From Bolinopsis microptera (Eukaryota; Ctenophora; Tentaculata; Lobata; Bolinopsidae), in contig NC_087076.1 of NCBI RefSeq assembly GCF_026151205.1, positions 22,188,828 through 22,252,827 on the forward strand: a stretch of DNA of 64,000 nt, in the 5' to 3' direction. The first letter of the stretch is position 1; each line of letters starts with the position of its first letter. The translations under genes were made by a program, and so were the position numbers. Under the pieces are notes generated by a model. The model worked only from the letters and a program-made list of their open reading frames with translations, ran no database searches and had not been told where the DNA came from. Positions 33,592-45,700 of the stretch are shown here, piece by piece.

Positions 33592-34197
33592 TTTAATCTA
33601 ATTGCAGCGGCACATAACATAATTTAAACTATTGCTATCATTATTGTACTACAGACTGAAAATATCTCAGATCTATTTTGGGCGTTTTTAACTTTTTAAC
33701 AACTTGTAGTTGTAATTCTTAAATATAAGATATCCTAATTTATAACTTTTTAATCAGAGTGAATTAATAATTGATATTTGATAATTTATTTATTTGATAG
33801 TTTAGTCTGATATTGATATTAATATTGATTATATTGATATTGCTATTATTGAATGAAGCTAACTCCAGACATAAATAATACTACTTCTATTAACAAAGGG
33901 ACTTGGAGTATAAACGACCAATTTTGCATAATTGTCTTTCCAACCAAGAATTCAGGAGGCAAGGGTGGGTGCGTAAACTTTATGGTCTGCACTCTCAGAT
34001 CCTGTATCACCCTGGGTTCATTTCGACGTATTTTTGGTGAAGGTATACATATACTGTCTGGTCACTCTCTTGCTACTCCAAGTCCCCTAAGATATATGGT
34101 CTAAAGTTTGCGCTAGTTATATTTATAAAATATGTTTTTGTCTGCTTTAACTGATACTAAATAAAATTGTTGTTTTCTTGAATTGTTGTTTTCTTGA
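33592..34197 (+). other. LINE 3' UTR with tandem tail
   Basis: AT-rich, ending in AATAAAATTG and two copies of TTGTTGTTTTCTTGAA. A short 3'-terminal tandem repeat instead of poly-A is typical for CR1/L2-like LINEs, so the element ends near 34197. Confidence 0.7.
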
Positions 34198-34582
34198 AAC
34201 CGGCTACTAACCGGCACTTAAAAAGTGGTCACTAGCCGGCTACTAACCGGTTACTAGCCGGCTATTAGCTGAGCTCTAAAGCAGATCTACTATCTCAAGG
34301 TTCCAAGCCGGTTTGGGACCTCGAGAAAGTAGGTCTGCTTTAGAGCCAAGCTAATAGCCGGCTAGTGACCGGTTAGTAGCCACTTGGTGGCTACTAGCCG
34401 GTTAGTAGCCGGCTAGTGACCACTTTTCAAGTGCCGGCTAGTAGCCGGCTAGTAGCCGGATTGGAACCTCGAGAAAGTAGGTCTGCTTTAGAGCTCAGCT
34501 AATAGCCGGCTAGTGACCGCCTAGTAGCCGGTTAGTAGCCACTTTGTGGTCACTAGCCGGCTACTAGCCGGTTAGTAGGTAA
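34198..34582. repeat. CCGGCTAGTAG palindromic array, block 2
   Basis: Near-identical to 31617-31998. It lies directly downstream (minus sense) of the SGNH ORF1, in the same relative place as the array at 61870-62750. Confidence 0.9.
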
Positions 34583-34622
34583 AACAGTTTATGCCTAGAG
34601 CAGCGATCAAAGAACAAATTAT

Positions 34623-35920
34623 TCATAGCACAAACATTACCAGGGATTTTTTAATGTCCATTGGGGTGGACTGGTGGAATTGCTTGTACAAAAACACGTG
34701 CATTTGGATAAAGTTTTTTGCTGTCTTCATAAGGTCACTCACAGGGGTCTTGAGATGATTGACACTCTGGGTACAGTACCGGATGCCGTTGGCACCGAAG
34801 CTTAAGAACAGTTTCTTTACCTGCACAAGAGGGTTCTTTGTATGAAAGGCCTCAATAGAGTTCTGTATAGCTGAGATCTTAAGCCCACCCTTAGCTATGT
34901 TGGTGACAGTTTCTTTACCTCTACTGAGGCGATCAGCGTCCAATCGGGCAGCAAAGGAGTCACCAGCAATGAGGATGATAGACTTCTGGTGTTTGTGGGA
35001 GTCTGTGATGGGAGCTTTTGGAGATACTTTATTAGGACTGTCGGATGTAGGAGAGGGAAGAATAGGAGATGAAGGGGAAGAGGAGGGTGTGGTTAACTTT
35101 CTGTAGGAGAGACTATACCTCCAACAAATTTTATTGTCAGAAGGTGCAACTCCTGGGGCAATCCTGTGCCTCATGACTTGGTGTGTACCAGGCTTCATAA
35201 TGTTCAGTGTGCCATTGGTGGCAGGGAGGGTGAAGTCTGCGTTAATCAACTCTCGGGCTGGCCTTGACCTAGTTGTGCGTTTTTCTACTTGGGAGTTTGG
35301 TTGTATCAAGCACAAACTCAAGCGACCGTGGAGCCCCTATTGAGTAAGTGCAAATATAGCTGGACTGTGATATTATTAGGTCTTCATCATCTTTATGGAG
35401 GCTTAACTTAGCTTGCTGAGTGTTGTACCTAGTAACAAGGCAAGCATCCATGTTGTTGGTGGTTGAGGCAGGAAGGGAGGTCATTAATAAGTCCCATCAA
35501 CTTAAAGATGCTAGGGAAGTTGTTGATGGGATGTGGCTTGTTAATGTTAACTACGTTTCCAAAACAGTAGTTTTCTGACGAAGGGCTTAGCCATAGGGTG
35601 TGGACTTTTTTAGGTTTGCATTCACGATTCATTGAATCTAATTCTTCTGTTATTTCCTGGAATATACTTTCGTCCATTCCAGGGAGGACCGGAACATGCT
35701 CTACGAGCGGATGTGGGCTATGTACGACATTTTGAACAGTAGTTTCCTTCTTCTTTTTCTTCTCCTTCTTCTTTTCATCTATACGTTCTATTTTAGAAGC
35801 AAGCTTTTCCTCTTTCATACTGTCCAGGATACTCTGAGTAAGGAGGGTATGCATGTGTTGCTTTACTTCAAGAGATAAGTTTTGCAGTAAGGTGAGAAAG
35901 TTGGCGGGCAGTGATGGCAT
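34623..35920 (-). pseudogene. LINE-type ORF1 with coiled coil and SGNH/GDSL-like domain, frameshifted
   Basis: On the minus strand: 35920-35430 starts MPSLPANFLTLLQNLSLEVK and has a Lys/Glu-rich coiled-coil stretch (KKKEKKKKKE). A bridging frame spans 35484-35269. 35321-34623 contains IILIAGDSFAARLDADR followed by KLFLSFGANGIRY, resembling the GDS and G-N blocks of SGNH esterases carried by ORF1 of CR1-type LINEs. Two frame changes (about 35430-35480 and 35320) break it. The last catalytic Asp-His block is not seen before the stop at 34623. A second copy of the N-terminal part is at 61264-61694. No RT lies on the same strand, so the unit is non-autonomous or a rearranged piece. Confidence 0.7.
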
Positions 35921-36354
35921 CTTGTTGTGAAGTGTGGGAGGATCGGGAGGAGACTGGGTGATCCGGATAAGAGATCAACAGCAGGATGTTTCAGTGGCAC
36001 CGTTATAAACCCTAGCGATCTGGCCTGAAACAGTTAATAGGCCAGAGATTTATAGTTCAGAGTGAAAAATTATGAATTCTAATGAACAGAAGTGTCGTAA
36101 AGAACTGTATAGCAGAAAAAATAATGCAATACTAAATTAAGGGAGAAGTAGCCAAAAGGAGTTAATAAATTTCAAACATCACTAGATCTCTAACAATAAA
36201 ATTAACCTCGTACCAGACCGCAGGAGCCCTGGTAGTACAAGAATACCAGGGCATTAGGAAGAAACACTTACCACCTCCACAACCTGTCATCTAACTCAGA
36301 TCCATCACACCCAGGACACCGGCAGACTTTACTCCAACGGATTACTCATCGGTA
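35921..36354 (-). other. 5' leader of the SGNH ORF1 element
   Basis: Reverse complement of 60835-61263 with few differences. No gene; the shared TATAAATCTCTGGCCTATTA stretch may belong to the element's promoter or leader. Confidence 0.6.
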
Positions 36355-36361
36355 GCCATGC

Positions 36362-36440
36362 TACAGGTATAATAGTAAAGGGGGTATAAAAGTAGAGGGG
36401 GTAAATAGTTAAGGGGGTAAATTTAATAAAGGGGGTAAAT
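36362..36440 (-). repeat. Short (ACCCCCTTTACTATTT)n repeats
   Basis: Four to five units of TTTACCCCCTTTACTAT type (minus sense). The same family is expanded at 60630-60810. Confidence 0.8.
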
Positions 36441-36473
36441 AGTATTGTGAATATAAGAGGCACGGTCATGCTT

Positions 36474-37395
36474 GTCAGCATTGTGATATTGCCTTTCTTC
36501 GGGTAAACATTATATGCCTTTCTTCGGGTAAACATTATATGCCTTTCTTCTGGTAAACATTATATTGCCTTTCTTCGGGTAAACATTATATTGCCTTTCT
36601 TCGGGTAAACATTATATTGCCTTTCTTCGGGTAAACATTATATTGCCTTTCTTCGGGTGAACATTATATGCCTTTCTTCTGGTAAACATTATATTGCCTT
36701 TCTTCGGGTAAACATTATATTGCCTTTCTTCGGGTAAACATTATATTGCCTTTCTTCGGGTGAACATTATATTGTCTTTCTTCGGGTAAACATTATATTG
36801 CCTTTCTTCGGGTAAACATTATATTGCCTTTCTTCGGGTAAACGTTATATTGCCTTTCTTCGGGTGAACATTATATTGCCTTTCTTCGGGTGAACATTAT
36901 ATGCCTTTCTTCTGGTAAACATTATATTGCCTTTCTTCGGGTAAACATTATATTGCCTTTCTTCGGGTAAACATTATATTGCCTTTCTTCGGGTGAACAT
37001 TATATTGCCTTTCTTCGGGTGAACATTATATTGCCTTTCTTCGGGTGAACATTATATGCCTTTCTTCTGGTAAACATTATATTGCCTTTCTTCGGGTAAA
37101 CATTATATTGCCTTTCTTCGGGTAAACATTATATTGCCTTTCTTCGGGTAAACATTATATTGCCTTTCTTCGGGTAAACATTATATTGCCTTTCTTCGGG
37201 TAAACATTATATAGCCTATTTTCGGGTAAACATTATATTGCCTTTCTTCGGGTAAACATTATATGCCTTTCTTCGGGTGAACATTATATTGCCTTTCTTC
37301 GGGTAAACATTATATTGCCTTTCTTCGGGTAAACATTATATAGCCTATTTTCGGGTAAACATTATATTGCCTTTCTTCGGGTAAAAATTATATTA
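36474..37395 (+). repeat. 25-26 bp satellite, about 36 copies
   Basis: Unit TGCCTTTCTTCGGGTAAACA plus TTATAT. Variants (CTGG for CGGG, GTGAAC for GTAAAC, TAGCCTATT) recur in blocks, showing higher-order amplification. A five- to six-copy version lies at 60445-60590 in inverse orientation next to the second SGNH element. The lack of unique spacers rules out a CRISPR array. Confidence 0.95.
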
Positions 37396-37560
37396 GGACG
37401 CAATGAAACTACCGGACCACGATGTATGGGGACTTGCCACCCCTTGGCAACATTAAAATATATCGACTCTGTTACATCGTTTCCTGTTAATATAAAACTC
37501 CGTTTCTGGCAATACTACACCTTAGTTCGATAAAATATGATAAAGTAGCAAACCAAACTA
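37396..37560 (+). repeat. Dispersed repeat, direct copy at 59846-60010
   Basis: GACGCAATGAAACTACCGGACC through TTAGTTCGATAAAATATGAT matches 59846-60010 in the same orientation, although the adjoining SGNH elements are in opposite orientation. Confidence 0.8.
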
Positions 37561-39060
37561 AATAAAAAGAAATCCGGTGCGCCTAAACCAAGCGTCATGG
37601 AGACTTGAGACTTTGTTAACCTTTTTTTACCATTACTATAATTAGACCCCAAACTTTTGGAGCACTAAAAGCACTCCTTCATGCCTATATTGATGATATG
37701 GAGATTTTTACCTGTTAAAAATTGATGCAAAAAATGGGCGTGGCAGGGGGTGCTTCCGGTTGGAGTTGAAGCTTCAAATTTTTTTGTAGTTATTTGGCCT
37801 AAGGAACAACAGATAAACCTATTACCGCAATTATTTGACAATATTTTGTTTTATGAACCGGGCTAATCATGATCACTGCATAATTTCCTAGAGTATAGAT
37901 GTGGACAATGCAACGATCATGGCTTTGGTCGATTAGGAGTCAGCTTTACGGGTTAGCATATTATCATAATTGGAAACGAGTCCAAAGACTCCGCCCTTGA
38001 TGAGAGCATGAATAATTTAACTACAAAATTGTATGTTGTTGGTTTGTGGTTTGTACTAAGCGTGTCTATTCAGACGTTACATATGCAAATTCATTGCCCA
38101 GTTCGCACGTGCAGTCACATTATCACATACAAAGGGATGGGGTTGACTTACAGGTGCGAGTGACAGGTAATAGGTAGCTGGTAGAGTACTTGTGAAGAAG
38201 GCATCTTCGGTTGGGGTGGATATGTTTTGATGCGGTAAAAACTGACTATCAAAAACTCAAAAAAGTGCTTTTATCGTTTTTACCTGTGACTACGGGCCTT
38301 TCGTTAATCATACAACATTTAATGACAGCTGAAACCGTCCTCAATGGATGCTGTAGAAGAAATGTTGACCTACAAGTGGTATTTATTTAATTTGGGAACA
38401 CAATGTGAAGAGAAGATTTTTCATCTTCGAAGTTTCATTTAGCCTTAGATATGAACCAATAAAATAGTATTCTCCGAAGGAATGAAAGCTTGAAACTAAT
38501 CCATAACCTAGCTATAAAATAATAATAAATTAAATAGAATTTGCATTCGATATAAACAGTGAAAAATACACAGAAATTGTACTGCTGATATAATAGATTA
38601 ACAATTACACAGTCATTATAATAATTACCACTTAATTAATAATTACCACTTACACTTACAGTGTTATAGTATACGATATCAGAATAATGTAATCTTATGA
38701 CTATCTGATGATAAAGTTTTATTCTAGCTTCATATGTTTACATCTTTTTATACAAACCAAATATTTTTAACTTTTCATTGTTTTTCCGAAAATCGTTGTT
38801 TTCATTTTTGTTCAGCAATAACAATCAAATAAATAAAATGGACTTGTTGATATTAATCAGATAATTCAATAACAGTCACTGACTCTGAGTCACTCTTTTT
38901 TAAATTATCCTCAATCTTTGTTTGCAAAAACTGTCTACTTCAGTTTTCGGTCCTTCACTTCATTTTTTATTTCTGCCTTCACTGTTATTTCCTTCGTTCA
39001 AGTGTTTTGTATCTTCAGTTTTATTAGGCACTATGGAGTCCTACAAAATGTTTGGTGAGG
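37561..39060. other. No gene recognised
   Basis: About 1.5 kb of AT-rich sequence with only short frames. The end (38900-39060) has a small ATG frame (38922-39104) that runs into the next element; I do not call it. Confidence 0.5.
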
Positions 39061-39065
39061 AGCAT

Positions 39066-42035
39066 AGAATTTATAAACCCCTCCGGGATAGAATAAGATT
39101 CTGATAATCCCGGCTCCCGCTAAATAGATTCTGATAATACCGGCTCCCGCTGTTAGTTTTTTCCCGCTGAATAAATAACCCCGGCACAGCTTTTATAATC
39201 CCGCCCCGCTAATTCGGCTCAACAAGATTTGTTTTGTTTTGATATTCCATGAGAATTTCAACCGCGTACTGTCACGTGTTTTGATGACGTGTATCACGTG
39301 ACTAACTACTACGACGCGCATTGGTAAAAAATGTCACGTGACCTATGGCTTAACGTAAGAACTATAAATACACTCGATCTACGTATCGGTCTAATTGCAG
39401 GCGCTGGCAAAACTCCAGCACACTCATTACTTAAACTCTTACATTAATTGGACCAGTTCCAAAACTTGTCTCGACGGTTACATTTGATTTTGTCCGGTTC
39501 GGTTAATTTTGTCGTGTTTGATATAAGCCATGTATTATAGTCGTCTACTTTGATGAACTTCATGACACGATATCATTATTAGCTTTTATCGCTTGCCAGG
39601 CTTAACTCGACGCCCCTTATCGATATTCATATTCATTCAACGTTCTGACTGAGGAATAATGTTTAGATATAACGCCAATTTCAAAAGTCATAGTACCTTA
39701 GTTGTATTTATTTGGTAGTCCCCAATTCCATTTCATATTTTCCATAATGATCTCATATAGCTAGAATTAAGAGTAAAATGTCAAATTTGTTGGTCCTAGC
39801 ACTAACCCGGAGGGGTTTATAACACATAACACCGGCACGCTTAAGTTATATTAAAATAACCCCTCGTGCTAAAGCACGTCGGGGTTATTTTCATAATAAT
39901 CCCTCGTGCTTCGCGGCACTATCCGGGCGGACTCCGAGCGGACTCCGGCGGAGCCGCCGGACTCCGAGCGGACTCCGGCGGTGCTCCGCCAAAATGTATT
40001 TACAGTGGACTCGAGTACATTTTGGCGGACTCCGAGTGGAGCCGAGCGGACTCCGAGCGGACTTTAAAGTCCGCCGCGGACTCCGAGCGGCTCCGCGGCG
40101 GCTCGGCGGAGTGTCCGCCGCGGACTAAGCCACTAGGCGGACTCCGGTCCGCCGCGGACTCCGGCGGAGTGCTTGGCGGACTCCGCCGGACCTCTCCGCC
40201 AGACTTGAATCCGGCGGAGTCCGGCGGAGCTTGGCGGAGTCCGCCAGCTCGGCGGACTCCGCTCGGAGTCCGCCGGACTCCAACAGAGTCCACTGACTTC
40301 CGACCTCCGTCTTCCGACCCTCGGCTAAATTTGTCACGTGACATAAAACATAGCATTTTGCAATATTGTGGTCAGATGAAAAGGTCGCTAGTGATAAACC
40401 TTAACCATTACCCTCACAATATCAATAGTGTACAACTCTAGTCCTAACTTTGACCCTATAATGTATAAAAGTTGACCCTAACCCTCCACCAAACCGTCCG
40501 CAGCGAAATATCAATGTCATTGACTGGTCGCGCGACCAAAACAATTTTTGTCATATTATCTCATATGGGGAAGCGTTTTTAGCAAGCAAAAATACGTCGA
40601 CCATCACAGGACGACGCCAGCCAGCACTCTCTACGCTCTTCGAGCTCCGATCGTCCTGTGACGAAGTAAGGACGAAGCCTGAGGTCCTCAGGTAACATCG
40701 ACCACCGATTGAAAATTCAAAGATTTTTTGACATAAAGGTCAAATGTAAAACTAAAATCTTGATGCTGATTGATTGACGACGTCAATTTTTGAGCACAGC
40801 GCCTGTCAGCGCGAGCGCACATTGCGGAAATGCGGAAAAGGACCGCGTAGCTAGTCAAGATGTTGATAAATATTTGGCTTGTGGCGCGATGTGTTGCTCT
40901 AACTATAGCCCTCTCGCTTGCAGTAGCGCGCGACCGCCGGAGGCGGAAATGACCTGGTTAGCTAGGTAAACGCGATGTGCCTTGTAGGATGAAATCCTAC
41001 TAGCTGACGCCATTCGCAGCTGTGCTGCTCGCTGTACGTCAGCGATCGAAATTTATATACGCGTATCCCCCGTCGCGTTAAGATGTGCCACTCGACGCGC
41101 CACACAATTTTTTTTTGTTGCTCGTCGCACGTCGACGAACAACGAAGCTCGTTGCGACGCGCCGCGCAATGAGCTGCCAGGCTAGGACATCGTCCTGGTC
41201 TTGACATACGTTGCATGCCACTTTTCGCGCGCGAAGCGCGCGCCGCCGAAGGACTAGAGTTGTACACTACTGATATTTGGATACGAAACATGTATCAATC
41301 CTGGTCCAACAAATTTTGGCGAGCGATTTTCTCCAAAAATTTAATGAGGGCGTCGACGTGCGACGAGCAACGAGAAAAATTGCGTGGCGCGTCGGGTGGC
41401 ACATCTTAAAGGGTGATACGCGTATAAATTTCGATCGCTGACGTACAGCGAACATCACAGCTGCGAGTGGCGTCAGCTAGTAGGATTTCATCCTACAATG
41501 CAAGGCACATCGCGTTCATTTAGCTAACCAGGTGCTTTCGCGCCGCTGCGGGCGCGCTTGTTCCACAAGTCATTTCCGAGCTGGCGGAGTCCGCCAAGCT
41601 CCGCCGGACTCCGCCGGATTCAAGTCTGGCGGAGAGGTCCGGCGGAGTCCGCCAAGCACTCCGCCGGAGTCCGCGGCGGACCGGAGTCCGCCTAGTGGCT
41701 TAGTCCGCGGCGGACACTCCGCCGAGCCGCCGCGGAGCCGCTCGGAGTCCGCGGCGGACTTTAAAGTCCGCTCGGAGTCCGCTCGGCTCCGTTCGGAGTC
41801 CGCCAAAATGTACTCGAGTCCACTGTAAATACATTTTGGCGGAGCACCGCCGGAGTCCGCTCGGAGTCCGGCGGCACCGCCGGAGTCCGCTCGGAGTCCG
41901 CTCGAAGTCCGGCGGCTCCGCCGCGGACTCGACTCCGCGACGGATAGTGCCTGCTTCGCACTCGAAATTATTATAAATTTTTCCCGCGCGTCGCGGGAAA
42001 AATTGAAATATAATCCCTGCGCATGCCGGGGTTAC
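39066..42035 (+). mobile_element. Hairpin-end element, copy C, split by a foldback
   Basis: It starts like the other family (TTATAAACCCCTCCGGGATA), with CCGGCTCCCGCT and CCCGCCCCGCT motifs and three CACGTG boxes (39270-39345), followed by a leader. From 39443 it matches copy D through AATTGGACCAGTTCC up to CGTGCTTCGC (39914), and again from 41960 (ACTCGAAATTATT) to GCCGGGGTTA at 42035. The stem-loop series is interrupted in loop 2 by the foldback at 39915-41951. No recombinase ORF is left in this copy. Confidence 0.65.
39915..41951. mobile_element. 2037-bp foldback transposon with 8-bp target duplication
   Basis: The ends begin GGCACTATCCG as inverted copies. TGCTTCGC is duplicated at 39907-39914 and 41952-41959, and copy D shows the same site uninterrupted. 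Inverted arms: 39915-40330 against 41575-41951, made of CGGACTCCGAGCGGACTCCG-type units; inside them a second pair, about 40930-41140 against 41345-41560 (TAGGATGAAATCCTACTAGC). The 8-bp duplication fits hAT- or P-like transposases, and the long arms fit the foldback class. Frames across the arms (39866-40441, 41532-41828 and opposite strand) are repeat products. No transposase. Confidence 0.85.
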
Positions 42036-42270
42036 TCACATGTTCAACTGTATGTGCAAAATATTCAATCGTCCTGTTAATAATCGAAATTAAATGGGTA
42101 GTATCTAATAGTTTTACATGAACTTTGTGAGAAGCTAGGATCACGTGCATTCAATTTGCAGAGTGTATCAAACTCAAAGTGACCCGTATTACCAAAAGAT
42201 TTAAAATATGAACTTTCTATAACAGAATTGAGTAAGTTGATTTTGAGTATATTTACAGTTAGCACCCCAG
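42036..42270. other. Spacer
   Basis: No gene. Positions 42226-42264 (GAGTAAGTTGATTTTGAGTA) recur at 42625-42664, showing a local duplication that flanks the MITE. Confidence 0.5.
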
Positions 42271-42552
42271 TTCCATGGCCGGATATTATGCCAAATTATT
42301 AGACGGAGGTCCATTTCCCGTAGATCATCTCCGGAGATGATTCTCCGGCTCCGTTTATTGTATTAGACGGAGATGAAGCTCTCCGGGTATTTCTCGGAGA
42401 TTAATTCATACAGAATCATACAGAATCATACAGAATCAACAAAATTACCGTAGATGGTCTCCGGTCGTGGAACTGCAAACCGGAGAAATATCCGGAGAAA
42501 TATCAGTAGACGATCTCCGTCTAATAATTTGGCATAATATCCGGCCATGGAA
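42271..42552. mobile_element. 282-bp MITE with 38-bp inverted ends
   Basis: TTCCATGGCCGGATATTATG (42271 onward) is inverted at 42515-42552. The inverted ends continue through CCAAATTATTAGACGGAG. The interior is built from CTCCGG/CCGGAG palindromes and three CATACAGAAT units. It lies 153 bp beyond the receptor gene stop. It holds the first AATAAA on the minus strand after that stop (42354-42359), so it may supply the poly-A signal. Confidence 0.85.
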
Positions 42553-42704
42553 TTTGGGTGTAACTACCATTCATATTCTGAGTATATTTCATTCATATAT
42601 TATGGTTATATTACCCACCATCTAACAATTGAGTAAGTCGATTCTGAGTATATTTACAGTTAACCTAACTACCATTAATATATTATGGTTATATTACCCA
42701 CCAT
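42553..42704 (-). other. 3' UTR of receptor gene, with short duplications
   Basis: ATATTATGGTTATATTACCC plus ACCATCTAA occurs at 42597 and 42680; the second copy overlaps the stop codon. Confidence 0.5.
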
Positions 42705-45700
42705 CTAAGCATCCGTCTCCATATCGGTAATGTCCTCAGAAAGTGCGACTCCATTCCTGTAAATTGAGCACTGCACTTTTCTAACATCCATCTCCACAGT
42801 GGTGGGCTGTGTTTGGGCTGAAGTCCTGCTGAAATAACCAGTGCCTCTGGAGATTGTCGTCGCTCCAAACCGAAAACCGCCATTGATAAAATCTCTAAGA
42901 GTGTTGTCATACAATAATGGATTGATCACAGAGTTTAGCGGCAACACTATCATGGCAAAGGTTACATACCAAAATGTGGCGTCTATAAGTCTCCAGTTGT
43001 GAAGGGCACTGATAATGATAAAGGGCACCCAACACACGAAGTCGGTTGCAATTATTGCTGCGATCCTCCTCTGCATGGCCTGGTTCTTACGGACAGCTTC
43101 AGGGTTGTTATTTTGCCCGGAGTTCTCAGACGACCGGCTGGTTCTAATGTTGATGATGAAATAGGAGAGAGTAATGAGCACGAAGCAGAACAGATTCACT
43201 CCCAACATGGTCCACACTATGCTGTTTCCTTTAGTGTCGATGATAGCTTCTCCAGAAGCTGGAGAGTCTCTGCTTCTCGTCGGATCATCGCTTCTAACAA
43301 AGTATTTGAACATGCAAACACCGTCATTACCGTAGAAGTGAACTGGGTAACTTCTCAAGCTTCCGTGATTTTGGCTGAACATTGTGTTTACCTTGTTGCC
43401 TATCTCAGACCATGTTGCAGAAGAAGAGATGGTTTCATTCTTGAAATACTCTTGAAGAACCCTGATGTGCTTCACTTTGTTGGGAAACCCAATGAACACT
43501 TTGTACCCTGAATCATAAAACTTGCCTTGCACGAAATAATCTTCAAGAGCCGAGACCAATGGTGTTACTGCTACTGTTAGTGAAGCAACCACCATTACGA
43601 TGGCGATAGAAATAGCTTTGACCACGGCCCTCTTATCCACCGGAGTCGGCAGAGCTAAAGAGGTCCCCACAATACCCCACACTCTGATGACACTCAAGAC
43701 AGTCATCGAGAAAAGGGAGAGTTGTGAGCCTGTTGTGCTGAGGACCCCTAGAATGGAGCAGGCTGTGCCTGACAGCCACTCTGCTTGATTCCTGCAGTAT
43801 GCTTTGCCTTGGACTATACTGTCAAATACAGACAGGGCTGTCAGGTAGACACCTATAAGGAAATCACCGAATCCTATGAGACAGACAAGAACCCTGGTGA
43901 CTAGCTGACTCCCTGACCTACTCTCTTTGAGCGAGATTGCAACCTTTATCACTATGATGATATTGAAAATGGCTGAGATGGGGCCTAACAGCCAGCTACT
44001 CAGCTTTAAAACCCAGTTATCGAGGATTTCCTTTTCACAGGACTCATTACACTCATCAGACAGGTCAAAACAATCATATCTACCATCACATTTCTGCGAG
44101 TAAGATATCAACTGCTGTTTGACGTTTGTTTTGTTTATGGTGTCTTCACAAACCATATGGTTGGTGCAATACCTCTCGTCTGACATGTCTCCACAATCGT
44201 CAATAAGGTCACACACCTGACTATATCTGACACATCTGTTATTCTCGCACTGAAAGTATGTACTTTCATATTCACCCTCACTGCCGGTAACGAAAGTGAG
44301 AAACGAATTGTTTGCGAGAGTGTAAACTCGGTCAGGATATTGTCCAGGGCATGAATCATAATGTGGCGGGTCAGTGTTTTCAAGTGGACAACTAGAGTCA
44401 AGACACAGATCCATGCAACTTAAAAACACATAATATTCACCATACAGAAGGCTACAGTTCACTTTTATGGTTGGGACATTGAGCCTCATCCTCACGCCAA
44501 ATACATCTCCCAAAGGTCCTGTAAATTCCCGAATATGACAGGTAACATTTTCGAGTATTTCTACAGATTGGCACAAATCTCGAGTGGAGCAGTTTCCAGC
44601 TTCAGCTGCTGTGTCTAGACTTGGAAAGTCTCGTGAAACAGTACACACATCATTCTCAAACTCAGGTCCGCACGAGTTGACACCGTCACACAGAAGATGG
44701 AACTCAACGTACTGCCTCTCCAAATCACCAGGGCATAGAAACACGTCCTGACAGTTCCCGTCTCCTGGTTTAACTCTTTCAGTATTGTCTTTACCACAGA
44801 AGTCCCACAAGTCCCCCTGTTCATCTTCACCGTCAATACAGTCGTATTGGCGGTCCATTATCCAGGAAATGGGAATTTCCATGTTGGCGTCAGCATTAAA
44901 GGTCCGGTAACATTTAAAGCCGTTTTGTGTTGTGCGACTGCAGAAATCATTTTCCTCGTCACTTTTATCACTGCAGTCCGCCACCCCATCACATAGTCGG
45001 TGTTTGTGAACAGTGCATGACCCGGAGGGAGATGAACACTCACTCTCCAGGTTATCATCACAGAGGTTAACAGGGCTCCTCTCAGCTACCAGCGGGCTAT
45101 CACACAGCACGAACTTTGAGACACTCGACCTGTAGTTGTTGATCCGACAGTGACCTCCTATTCTGGTTACATCACTACAATTGGTCTGGTCAAGAAAGTC
45201 CTCACAGTAGGGGTAAGTGTCGAGTGATCTGAAGTCGAATACTCCACATCTGGTGTTGTTGAAGATAGGAACCTGTCTCTCAACCCCCCAATACAGTTTC
45301 ATGTAGTATTGTACACAGGTGTGCGGTGTGTTGTCGTCTACTTCACAGCCTATTTCGTCATCGTTATGTGAGCATTGGGAGCTGACACTGCCAGTGCAAA
45401 TGTAGGTGTTAGGAATAAAGACGCTGCAAGTATGGATTCCATACTGAAACCCATTACACTTGCCTTCGTCCATACACCATCTAGCCAGGTCATCACATCT
45501 GTCATTGCACGTGTTGTTACTTGGAAGACTGACCGAAGTTTTTTCACAAAAACCATCTTCTGTTTTCTCACAATCCACAAACCGTCCCCCTCCAGGAACA
45601 GAAGAAGCACCACTACTACTACTACTAGAAGAAACAGTGAAGTATCCTCCACACAGGTAGCTAGAGTTCTTAGTCACCTTGGTGCTGAACCCACACGCCT

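Noticed and set aside
36474-37395. Regular 25-26 bp repeats, CRISPR-like at first glance
   Set aside because: Units abut without unique spacers and the genome is eukaryotic.
39866-41961. Several overlapping frames rich in Ser, Gly, Ala, Asp and Arg on both strands
   Set aside because: They follow the inverted GC-rich arms of the foldback element and are mirrored in both arms.
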